Origin: an uncultured Bacteroidales bacterium
GTDB taxonomy: Bacteria > Bacteroidota > Bacteroidia > Bacteroidales > Bacteroidaceae
Length of the DNA stretch: 64,000 nt
Assembly: GCA_902801325.1 (NCBI GenBank)
Contig: CADCHQ010000001.1
Span: 310,001-374,000 of the forward strand
Reading direction: 5' to 3'
Shown: piece after piece, positions 1-7,092 of the stretch
Position numbering within the stretch: position 1 is the first letter of the stretch
Layout of the letters: every line of letters begins with the position of its first letter
Translations under genes and position numbers: made by a program
Notes under the pieces: generated by a model
The model's input: the letters and a program-made list of their open reading frames with translations, nothing else
What the model was told of the DNA's origin: nothing
Database searches by the model: none

Positions 1-2301
1 TACGAAGCCGTAGCTAAAGCCCTGAGTCGTGCCACATTGGAATACCGTATCTCCAACGCTACAGGCAGTGTGCCAACCGTTACCACTGAACCCTTTGTGC
101 CTACAGGTGTAACCATCGCCTTAGGCCGACTGACAGTGAGGGGAACGGCCAAGGAGCGTGGTTTCTGCTGGAGTACGGAACCCGAACCAACTATCTTCGA
201 TAACCGTTCAACGCGATACTTCTCTAATAATGGCAACATCTACTGCATGGAGCACATGCAACCGGCAACCATCTATTACGTTCGTGCCTATGCCATCACA
301 TCGGGTTGGCAGGTGGCGTACGGCGATGTGGTGAAGATTGCTACTTTGCCCAAGGGAAACGTTACCACATCCTACGACAATGCAGGCGACGAGCAGACGA
401 ACTTCCGCATTGGCTCGGCAGTGAACGAAGTTAAGTGGCTCTACGACAATCTGTCCAACATCCGAGGCTTTAACCTGAGTGTGCACTACGTTCCAGGTTC
501 GGGTGCAGGCGGTGGAACGGCCGACTGTTCGTATGGCGGTTGGATGCGTGTAAGCCAGAATGTGCCTTACCAGCAGACAGGAACTATATTGCATGAGACG
601 AATCACGGCGTTGGCGTAGGAACGACAGGGGAGTGGTACAACAACTCTAACTTGCGTGCCGAGACCAGTCGTGGCCTTTGGTTAGGTCCAAGAGCAAATC
701 AGGTGATAAAGTTCCTGCAGAACGATGCTTCGGCAACGCTTACGGGTGACAACACCCACATGTGGCCTTATGGCATCAATGGTGCACACGAGGACACTTA
801 CAATCCCGAGAGCACCATTCTGTATTATGGTAATGTGTTCACCACACATGCTTTGCATCATGACGGCCTCATTTGTTCGTCGAGTGTCGGCTTTGCCACA
901 CCTGCCTACGTGTTCCAGCAGGTCGACAACCAGAAGTATTTCCTGACTAGTGAGGACGCAGGTAATGTCAACTTCCTGACTATGACCTCAACGGGGGCAT
1001 TGAAGATGCAACCCTACGATGCCGAGCAGGCAGACGCCTTTGCATGGTATATCTCGTACGATCCTAAAACCTCATACTACATCTTCCAAAACGTAGGTAC
1101 AGGTCGCTATCTTACTTACAACAGCGGGTTCAAGGGAGTGACGCGCACTACACCCGCTTCTTCCGACAAGTTCCATCTATTGCCTGCCCGTGAGGCCACA
1201 ACGATGGACAAGTTCACGGCTACGGGATATTGGATAACCTACAATAAGGGAGCCAATACACTGCAGGCTAATGATGCCAAAGCTTCCTCCAAGGCTCTTG
1301 ACTTCTCGAACGCAGCTACAAGCCAGCGCTGGCTCTTCCTCACCGAAGACCAAATGACTGCCTACAACGATGCTGTAATTGGTGTCGAGATGGATAAACT
1401 GAATGAACTGATTGCAAACGTACAAAAGGTTATGGCCACTCCTCATGTGGCTCAAGCCGAGGAAGACGAAGTTTCGGCAATTGACAGCGAATTGAACGAC
1501 GTCGTTGAGGCTATTGTTGCAGCGAAGGAAGGCTACAAGACACCTGGCGATGTATCAGCAGGTATCAGTGAATTGGAGACCGCCCTCATGCAGTTCTTGG
1601 GTAAAGTGAGTGCAACAACGGTTAATAATCCCTTCGACCTCACCTTCTTGCTCGTCAATCCGGGCCTTGATGGAAATGAAGGTTGGAGTACGGCTGCCAC
1701 TAACACCTATTCTTGCAGTGAGTTCTATGAGAAGACGTTCGACTTCAATCAGACCACGAAGCAAAAGATGCCAGCAGGAACCTATGAACTACGCGTGCAA
1801 GCCTTCCAGCGTCCTGGCTCTGCCGACGACACCTATACCGACTTTGTCACTAACGGCACAGACAACGTGAAGACCGTTATCTATATGAAGTCTAAGAGTC
1901 AGAAGGTGAAGAATATCTGGGTCGATGCCCAAGCAAAGAGTCTCGGAGGCAACAGCAGCAATAAGAATGGGAAATATGTTCCCAACAACATGCTTGCAGC
2001 TTCGAAGTGGTTCGCAGCAGGGCATTACGACAATAGTGTCGTCCTGAAGACTGCTGCATTAGCAACCATGAAGGTGGGCATAAGACTGACTTCCAACGTC
2101 GAAAAGGATTGGACCTGCTTCGACAACTTCCGTCTGCTGTATTATGGAATCCATGAGGTAGACGAGGTAACGCCCGTCGAAGACATTCTCAATCCTCAGT
2201 CTTCAGGCCTCAAACAATATTATGACCTCAGTGGACGCCGCGTTAGCAATCCCACTCGAGGCTTGTACATCGTGAACGGAAAGAAAGTGTATGTGAAATA
2301 A
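1..2301 (+). CDS. Secreted metallopeptidase-like protein with T9SS-type C-terminal tail (5' partial)
   Basis: The reading frame is open to the left edge of the window, so the N-terminus and signal peptide are missing. Numbering from the TTG at position 37, residues 1-105 look like an Ig or fibronectin-type beta domain. Residues 110-250 contain HETNH (186-190), an HExxH zinc-peptidase signature followed by a Gly-rich stretch. Residues 290-430 resemble a ricin/beta-trefoil-like carbohydrate-binding region (repeated YFLTS, RYLTY patterns). Residues 440-530 are helical and FIVAR-like, and a further beta domain precedes the tail. The last about 25 residues (YDLSGRRVS...YIVNGKKVYVK) match the sorting tail seen also at 46965. 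I infer a protein exported by the type IX system and perhaps anchored to the surface, acting on host or dietary glycoprotein. The protease activity is inferred from HExxH only. Confidence 0.72.
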   Translation, partial: YEAVAKALSRATLEYRISNATGSVPTVTTEPFVPTGVTIALGRLTVRGTAKERGFCWSTEPEPTIFDNRSTRYFSNNGNIYCMEHMQPATIYYVRAYAITSGWQVAYGDVVKIATLPKGNVTTSYDNAGDEQTNFRIGSAVNEVKWLYDNLSNIRGFNLSVHYVPGSGAGGGTADCSYGGWMRVSQNVPYQQTGTILHETNHGVGVGTTGEWYNNSNLRAETSRGLWLGPRANQVIKFLQNDASATLTGDNTHMWPYGINGAHEDTYNPESTILYYGNVFTTHALHHDGLICSSSVGFATPAYVFQQVDNQKYFLTSEDAGNVNFLTMTSTGALKMQPYDAEQADAFAWYISYDPKTSYYIFQNVGTGRYLTYNSGFKGVTRTTPASSDKFHLLPAREATTMDKFTATGYWITYNKGANTLQANDAKASSKALDFSNAATSQRWLFLTEDQMTAYNDAVIGVEMDKLNELIANVQKVMATPHVAQAEEDEVSAIDSELNDVVEAIVAAKEGYKTPGDVSAGISELETALMQFLGKVSATTVNNPFDLTFLLVNPGLDGNEGWSTAATNTYSCSEFYEKTFDFNQTTKQKMPAGTYELRVQAFQRPGSADDTYTDFVTNGTDNVKTVIYMKSKSQKVKNIWVDAQAKSLGGNSSNKNGKYVPNNMLAASKWFAAGHYDNSVVLKTAALATMKVGIRLTSNVEKDWTCFDNFRLLYYGIHEVDEVTPVEDILNPQSSGLKQYYDLSGRRVSNPTRGLYIVNGKKVYVK

Positions 2302-2477
2302 GACCTATGCCTTATGCAACTCGAACCTATATTCGATGCGACTCGAACCTATGTTCGATTGTCCTCGAGCCTATGTTCGATGCGTCTCGAACCTAAGGCC
2401 TTCGCACGGAGGGCCTAAGGGCTTCCGACGGAAGGCATAAGGCTTAAATCAATAAGACATAAATTCAAAACCCCTCA
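2302..2477 (+). repeat. 22-bp phased intergenic array A (8 units)
   Basis: Directly after the TAA stop of the preceding gene, eight units follow at exact 22-bp steps. The first C of the CCTA or CATA core is at 2304, 2326, 2348, 2370, 2392, 2414, 2436 and 2458. Units 2-4 carry the dyad TCGAA-N6-TTCGA (or TCGAG). Later units drift to GGCCTAAGGG and GGCATAAGG but keep the phase. It fills almost the whole gap to the next start codon at 2490. No coding potential or clear promoter is seen. The same family is found at 19819, 35887, 43417 and 53017. Confidence 0.85.
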
Positions 2478-2489
2478 GTTCTAAATCAA

Positions 2490-4148
2490 ATGGCCAACGA
2501 AATTAATATCCGCTGTAAGAACACGGGCAAGACCTTCCCCATGCCCTTGGGATGTTCCTTGAAGGAAGTGTATGAGCAATCAGGCGTAACCATGAATCAT
2601 GGCCCTGTTTGCGCAAGCATCAACAACAAAGTGCAAGGACTCAACTACCGCTTCTATAATAGCAAGGATGTGGAACTCCTCGACATGACTACTGCCGATG
2701 GTATGCGCACCTACACCCACACCCTTTTCTTCGTTCTGGCCAAAGCCGTTGAAGATATCTTTCCTGAGGGTCGACTCATCATCGGAGCCCCCATCTGCCG
2801 CGGATTCTATTGCGAACTCTATATCGGTCGGCCCATCGAGCCAGCCGATGTAGCTCGCATCCGCCAGCGCATGCAGGAAATAGTCGATGCCGACATGCCC
2901 ATCCATCGCATCCAATGCCCCATTGAGGACGCCATACAAATCTTCCGCCAGCGAGGCATGGAGAGCAAGGCGCAGCTGCTTGAGAGCCAGGGCAACCTCT
3001 ATTCCTACTACTATCAGTTGGACGAGACCATCGATTTCTTCTACAGCTGTCTGCTCACCCACACCAGCCAGATCTACCTCTTCGACCTCATGCCGCTGGA
3101 CGAAGGTATGCTCTTGCGCGTTCCCTCACGCAAGAATCCTTCTTTGCTTGAGCCTCTTGAACCGCAAGAGAAGAAGTTGGGCGTCTTCCGTGAGTATCAT
3201 CGTTGGCAGCACTTTATGGGCGTGCGTAATGCTGGCGAGGTGAATGCTGCCATTCGAGCTGGTAAGGCCTCCGAACTCATCAACATTGCTGAGGCTCTGC
3301 AAGAACGCAAGCTGCATAACATTACCGATGAAATCGTGGAACGAGGTGCTAAGATAGTGCTTATAGCAGGTCCGAGCAGTAGTGGCAAGACAACTACCAG
3401 TAAGCGTATCGCCATTCTGTTGATGGCTTGCGGTTTGCATCCCCATACATTGTCGACGGACAACTATTTTGTCAATCGTGTCGATACACCGCTCGACGAA
3501 AAGGGAGAATATGACTTCGAGTGCATAGAAGCCGTTGATACTGCCTTCTTCAATAAGCAGATGAATGCCTTGCTTAATGGCGAGGAAATAGAGCTTCCGC
3601 GTTATGACTTCCCTTCGGGCGAACGCAAGTTCGAAGGCAATCGCTTGCAGATAGGAGCCGACGATGTCATCATTCTCGAGGGTAATCACGCGCTTAACCC
3701 CATAATGTCGCAACTCATCCCGGAAGATAAGAAGTATCGCATTTATGTCTCCGCTCTTACGACTATAGCCCTCGATGACCATAATTTCGTGCCTACGGAC
3801 GACATCCGTCTCTTGCGCCGTCTCTTGCGCGATTGCCGTTATCGTGGTTATTCTGCACTTGAGACCATTCGTCGTTATCCCTCTGTCAGTCGAGGCGAGG
3901 AAAAGTGGATATTCCCCTTCCAGGAAACAGCCGATGCCACTTTCAATTCCGCTCTCCTTTACGAACTCAACGTTATTCGTGAGCAAGTAATGCCTATCCT
4001 CGAACAGGTAAGTGAGCGTGAGCCGGAATATAGCGAGGCTTCTCGCCTTCGCAAGTTCTTGCGCTATTTCCTTCCTGTTCCTGCTCGTCAGGTTCCGCCC
4101 ACCTCACTCCTACGCGAGTTCTCTGGTGGCAGTTCGTTTAAATACTAA
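2490..4148 (+). CDS. Nucleoside (uridine-type) kinase with TGS and ThrRS-like N-terminal domains
   Basis: A 552-residue protein in three parts. Residues 1-60 form a TGS domain like that of threonyl-tRNA synthetase. Residues about 65-210 resemble the ThrRS second additional domain. A C-terminal uridine kinase/phosphoribulokinase-type domain carries the P-loop GPSSSGKTT near residue 293, the STDNYF segment and the LEGNHALN (Walker B-like) segment. This fusion is common in Bacteroidetes and is usually annotated as a nucleoside kinase. It should phosphorylate uridine or cytidine in pyrimidine salvage; the role of the ThrRS-like half is not known to me. ATG start at 2490, 12 bp after the phased repeat array. 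Length is normal for the family. Confidence 0.9.
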   Translation: MANEINIRCKNTGKTFPMPLGCSLKEVYEQSGVTMNHGPVCASINNKVQGLNYRFYNSKDVELLDMTTADGMRTYTHTLFFVLAKAVEDIFPEGRLIIGAPICRGFYCELYIGRPIEPADVARIRQRMQEIVDADMPIHRIQCPIEDAIQIFRQRGMESKAQLLESQGNLYSYYYQLDETIDFFYSCLLTHTSQIYLFDLMPLDEGMLLRVPSRKNPSLLEPLEPQEKKLGVFREYHRWQHFMGVRNAGEVNAAIRAGKASELINIAEALQERKLHNITDEIVERGAKIVLIAGPSSSGKTTTSKRIAILLMACGLHPHTLSTDNYFVNRVDTPLDEKGEYDFECIEAVDTAFFNKQMNALLNGEEIELPRYDFPSGERKFEGNRLQIGADDVIILEGNHALNPIMSQLIPEDKKYRIYVSALTTIALDDHNFVPTDDIRLLRRLLRDCRYRGYSALETIRRYPSVSRGEEKWIFPFQETADATFNSALLYELNVIREQVMPILEQVSEREPEYSEASRLRKFLRYFLPVPARQVPPTSLLREFSGGSSFKY

Positions 4149-4150
4149 TA

Positions 4151-4183
4151 AAGGTTTAACGTTTAAGGTTTAACGTTTAATGG
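4151..4183. repeat. Left heptad repeat before the four-helix-bundle gene
   Basis: Two tandem copies of a 14-bp unit (AAGGTTTAACGTTT) lie between the kinase stop and the next start. Its reverse complement closely matches the repeat at 4552-4592 on the other side of the small gene, so the gene sits between inverted repeats. The basic period is 7 bp. Confidence 0.7.
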
Positions 4184-4192
4184 TATTTTATA

Positions 4193-4573
4193 ATGGAAAA
4201 GCATTTTGCCTTTGAAAGTTTAGATGCATACAAATATGCTCGCTTATTAGTACGAGACATTTATCAACTTCAAAATTGCTTCCCGAAAGAAGAAAAATAT
4301 GCTTTGGGAGATCAAATAAGACGTTCCGCTACTTCAATAACCAGCAATATTGCAGAGGGTAGTGGGCGTAGTTCCATCCGAGAGAAGATTCATTTCATAG
4401 AGATAGCTTTTGGCTCTATGACTGAAAGCTTCAGTCAACTGCAGAATGCCCAAGATTTGGGATATATAGAAGAGAAGGATGTTGAGCAAATACGGCCCTC
4501 TTTTAATAAAGTTGCAGCATACCTTTCGGCTCTCCGTAACTCCTACGAAAGAACCTTAACCGTTAAACCTTAA
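4193..4573 (+). CDS. Four-helix-bundle protein (23S rRNA intervening-sequence / S23 family)
   Basis: A 126-residue protein that matches the family by its FESLDAYKYARLL start, the DQIRRSATSITSNIAEGSGR signature near residues 42-61, and a C-terminal helix with EK.DVEQI. Family members form pentameric four-helix bundles; they occur as IVS-encoded proteins inside 23S rRNA genes, as Avd proteins of diversity-generating retroelements, and as lone chromosomal genes. No rRNA or reverse transcriptase is near, so this is the lone type with unknown function. The last residues (TLTVKP) and the stop codon are encoded by the right-hand repeat. This suggests the gene arrived together with, or was trimmed by, the repeats. 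Confidence 0.85.
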   Translation: MEKHFAFESLDAYKYARLLVRDIYQLQNCFPKEEKYALGDQIRRSATSITSNIAEGSGRSSIREKIHFIEIAFGSMTESFSQLQNAQDLGYIEEKDVEQIRPSFNKVAAYLSALRNSYERTLTVKP

Positions 4574-4592
4574 CCGTTAAACATTAAACATT
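4552..4592. repeat. Right heptad repeat overlapping the end of the four-helix-bundle gene
   Basis: Heptads of the type AACCTTA/ACCGTTA (twice) and AACATTA (twice). The repeat encodes the last codons of the preceding gene and ends just before the Fur-family start at 4595. It is inverted relative to 4151-4183. Confidence 0.7.
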
Positions 4593-4594
4593 AT

Positions 4595-5008
4595 ATGGAC
4601 CTCGAACATAGGCTTGAGCATCGTGGGGTTAAGCTTACCGCTATGCGTCTGCTTGTCTATCAGGAGTTGGAACAGGCTCATCGTCCTTTGTCCCTGCGTG
4701 AACTTGAAGATAGAATGCAGACCGCCGAGCGTAGCACAATTTTCCGAACACTCACACTCCTCCTTCAGCATCATCTTATCCATGCAATCGAGGATGGTAG
4801 TGGTTCCTTGCGTTATGAGGTATGCGATGGTGATGAAGAGTGCACGCTTGATGACCAGCATATCCACTTCTATTGCGAACGTTGTCACCGCACCTTTTGC
4901 CTTCATGATAAAAAAATCCCTCAGGTATCTCTACCCGAGGGATTCCAAATATCCTCTATTAATTATATGATTAAAGGCCTGTGCCCGAGTTGTAATATAA
5001 AGGGTTAA
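4595..5008 (+). CDS. Fur-family metalloregulator
   Basis: A 137-residue Fur/Zur/Per-type repressor. The N-terminal winged helix covers residues 1-80 (LTAMRLLVYQEL, then the recognition-helix region AERSTIFRTLTLL). The metal-binding dimerisation half has the DDQHIHFYCERC segment with CxxC at about 95-98 and a second CxxC (CPSC) at the C-terminus, a structural zinc site. It most likely senses iron or zinc; the sequence does not tell which. It converges on queC with only 5 bp between the two stop codons. Part of its coding sequence (4907-4944) also reads as a terminator for the opposite strand. Confidence 0.88.
   Translation: MDLEHRLEHRGVKLTAMRLLVYQELEQAHRPLSLRELEDRMQTAERSTIFRTLTLLLQHHLIHAIEDGSGSLRYEVCDGDEECTLDDQHIHFYCERCHRTFCLHDKKIPQVSLPEGFQISSINYMIKGLCPSCNIKG
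4907..4944 (-). terminator. Rho-independent terminator of queC, inside the fur-family coding sequence
   Basis: Read on the minus strand, the stem AATCCCTC (4944-4937) pairs with GAGGGATT (4922-4915) around a 14-nt loop. It is followed by a run of seven T (about 4916-4908). It lies 70-105 bp past the queC stop codon and codes on the plus strand for the conserved Fur segment KKIPQVSLPEGF. Confidence 0.75.
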
Positions 5009-5013
5009 CTTTT

Positions 5014-5673
5014 TTACTCTTTATAGATCGTTGGGTCATCGATCCCTGCTTCAGCAAGTGCTTCACGCCTTTCAACACATGTACCGCACTTGCCACAATG
5101 CACCTCACCACCCTTATAGCAACTCCACGTTTCGGCATAGTTCAAGCCTAAAGCCTTTCCATGTCGTGCAATGTCCCCTTTTGTAAGGTTCGTATATGGA
5201 GCATATATGCTGATGTGGTCATAGGTTCCTTCTTGCGTTGCCATGCTCATGGCCTTGACAAAGCCCTCACGACAATCTGGATAAATAGTATGGTCACCTG
5301 CGTGGTTTGCTAACATCAGTCGCTTTAGACCTCTGCTCTCTGCCAATCCACACGCAATTGCCAGCATTATACCATTACGGAATGGCACCACTGTCGAACG
5401 CATATTCTCATCATCATACCTTCCTTCGGGAATATCCTCTCCTCCTGTCAACAGCGACGACTCAAAGTACTTCGTCATGAAGTCCATCTCAATTACGATA
5501 TGTTCAATGCCCAACCGCTCGCAATGCATCTTTGCCAGAGGTATCTCTTTAGCCCCGTGCTTTGCTCCATAATCGAACGTCACCGCCAGTGCTATCTCAT
5601 CCTTGTACTCGTACAACATCGTCGTCGAGTCCATTCCTCCCGAAATCACTATTAAAGCATCTTTTCTTTCCAT
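5014..5673 (-). CDS. queC: 7-cyano-7-deazaguanine synthase QueC
   Basis: A 219-residue member of the adenine nucleotide alpha-hydrolase superfamily. The ATP-binding SGGMDST motif is at residues 11-17, and the zinc site of QueC is formed by Cys residues in WSCYKG...HCGKCGTC near residues 185-199. QueC converts 7-carboxy-7-deazaguanine to preQ0 with ATP and ammonia, a step in queuosine synthesis. No other queuosine gene is adjacent. Its transcript probably ends in the terminator at 4907-4944. Confidence 0.95.
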   Translation of the reverse strand: MERKDALIVISGGMDSTTMLYEYKDEIALAVTFDYGAKHGAKEIPLAKMHCERLGIEHIVIEMDFMTKYFESSLLTGGEDIPEGRYDDENMRSTVVPFRNGIMLAIACGLAESRGLKRLMLANHAGDHTIYPDCREGFVKAMSMATQEGTYDHISIYAPYTNLTKGDIARHGKALGLNYAETWSCYKGGEVHCGKCGTCVERREALAEAGIDDPTIYKE

Positions 5674-5748
5674 ATTGCTCTTTTTTCGCCTTTCGAATTG
5701 ACATAAATCAAGAAAAGCTCATATTTTCACATAAAATTGTTACTTTCT

Positions 5749-5779
5749 CTTGCAGAGTTGCAGAAAACCCGTACCTTTG
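5749..5779 (+). promoter_or_regulatory. Bacteroidetes-type promoter of a small RNA
   Basis: CTTG at 5749-5752, a 19-bp spacer, then TACCTTTG at 5772-5779, which fits the Bacteroidetes -33/-7 pattern. No protein gene lies downstream on this strand before the terminator at 5825, so the transcript is expected to start near 5786 and be very short. Confidence 0.7.
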
Positions 5780-5785
5780 TACCAG

Positions 5786-5852
5786 TGTTTTTCATGGTAT
5801 TAGATTTAAGGTTAATGAAAGATTGGTTGTCGTGAGACAACCTTCTTTTTTT
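5786..5852 (+). ncRNA. Candidate small RNA of about 65 nt
   Basis: The stretch is bounded by the promoter at 5749-5779 and the hairpin terminator at 5825-5853. It holds a 13-codon reading frame (ATG 5794, TGA 5833-5835, MVLDLRLMKDWLS) that stops inside the terminator loop, so a leader peptide is an alternative. From memory, similar text (ATGGTATTAGATTTAAGG followed by a GGTTGTC hairpin) recurs in Bacteroidales genomes; I could not verify this. The exact ends are inferred. Confidence 0.55.
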
Positions 5853-5853
5853 A
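5825..5853 (+). terminator. Hairpin terminator with GTGA loop
   Basis: GGTTGTC (5825-5831), loop GTGA, GACAACC (5836-5842), then TTC and eight T. The same GTC-GTGA-GAC apex ends the tRNA-Asn transcript at 46831. The stem could also slow transcripts leaving the glycan operon on the other strand, although the T tract there is poor. Confidence 0.85.
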
Positions 5854-7092
5854 TATCCCTTTTTCAACTGCTTTTTGGTATAAAGCAACTACCTGCTTAG
5901 TCTTATTCTCCCACGAAAGTTCTTTTGCTCTGATGGTACAATTCTTACTCATTTCCTTCAGGACCTCACGATGGTGATAGAGATACTCTATTATCTCAGC
6001 AAAGTCTTTTATTGATTGCTGTGGGCTTGTGAGGGGGACTCTTATTCCCACCTTGTCGTTTACGGAATCCCCATGCCCACATGTATCAAAACAAAGCACA
6101 GGCAATCCATTTCCAATAGCTTCCAATACGACATGTGGGGTTCCCTCTGCTACACTTGTAAAGAATAGGATATCTGCCTCATGCATGTATTCTTGGACAC
6201 GCTCATGCGTCACTTTACCATGAAAGAAGCATCGTTCACTTACGTTAAGTGCATTAGCCTGCTGGACATAATCAGATGTATCCCCGCCTCCAACTATATG
6301 GAGACATATATTTTGATTATGCGTTTCTGCAAGACTGCTGATAGCCAATCCCAATTGTTTTCGGAAATCCATCTTTCCTACCCACAGAAGATTGAGGTTC
6401 CCCTTCTCTTCTTTTCCTACATAATCCTTAGCCTGTTGTGAAGGATATGTTCCAGTCTCATTAACTAGAATAGTGTTTACTCCAAGATACTTCTTCAAAC
6501 TCTGTTGAGAGTTAGATGATGCTGCTAGAATATAAGATGCTTGATGAGCTGCATTATAAACACGCTTATTATGCTTCAACTGCCATTGTGTGATTTCGTT
6601 TTTTAGTCGAAGGAAGAACCTCATTGACAATGATGCACTTTGGGCATAGCTCATAGGGAAGTGATCCTTAGCATCAATGGGCCCCCACACGAATGGAATG
6701 CCCGTTTCTTTACTCACCTGCCACAAATAACCAGGTTCCCGGAATCCTATCATATTCAGTTGGTGCAATACATCAATTGACTCTTTCAGGCATATTTCTC
6801 GTGCGATGTCAGCCGTCCGTTTCTGCCATTTCCTATAATACCAATAAAAGCGCCAATCCCCCTGATTCCAACACATCCTTCTCACCTTGTCTGGTACAGG
6901 ATTATAATAGAAATGCATATTTTTTCCCTGGGGAATTTCTCCTACGACCTTCTCTATGCGGTCTCGGAATTCCCCTTCAGTCACGATGTGCAACTCACAA
7001 TACTGAGCAAGATTCACACACCAGTTCCAAGCCATCCCTGGTTCACTTCCCATATTGGGACAGCATGCATACGCGTTAATGAAGATTTTCAT
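5851..7092 (-). CDS. Glycosyltransferase family 4 (last gene of glycan operon)
   Basis: A 413-residue GT-B glycosyltransferase. The N-terminal acceptor domain starts MKIFINAYACCPNMGSEPG. The donor-binding half has NLLWVGKMDFRKQ and the GT4 signature ADILFFTSVAEGTPHVVLEA with the EGTP/E-x7-E pattern. The start at 7092 is chosen because the protein then begins with the typical hydrophobic strand and overlaps the upstream gene by 17 nt; an upstream extension of 18 codons is less likely. It should add a hexose-type sugar from a nucleotide donor to the lipid-linked glycan on the cytoplasmic face of the membrane. Specificity cannot be read from the sequence. Confidence 0.85.
   Translation of the reverse strand: MKIFINAYACCPNMGSEPGMAWNWCVNLAQYCELHIVTEGEFRDRIEKVVGEIPQGKNMHFYYNPVPDKVRRMCWNQGDWRFYWYYRKWQKRTADIAREICLKESIDVLHQLNMIGFREPGYLWQVSKETGIPFVWGPIDAKDHFPMSYAQSASLSMRFFLRLKNEITQWQLKHNKRVYNAAHQASYILAASSNSQQSLKKYLGVNTILVNETGTYPSQQAKDYVGKEEKGNLNLLWVGKMDFRKQLGLAISSLAETHNQNICLHIVGGGDTSDYVQQANALNVSERCFFHGKVTHERVQEYMHEADILFFTSVAEGTPHVVLEAIGNGLPVLCFDTCGHGDSVNDKVGIRVPLTSPQQSIKDFAEIIEYLYHHREVLKEMSKNCTIRAKELSWENKTKQVVALYQKAVEKGI

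Noticed and set aside
2302..2477. The 22-bp arrays as CRISPR arrays
   Set aside because: Units are contiguous with no unique spacers of constant length, they drift in sequence, and there are no cas genes in the window.
3126..3986. A 286-codon open frame opposite the nucleoside kinase
   Set aside because: Shadow of the kinase P-loop region; no family features.
4193..4573. Diversity-generating retroelement (Avd) or 23S rRNA intervening sequence
   Set aside because: The protein family fits, but no reverse transcriptase, template/variable repeat or rRNA is near.
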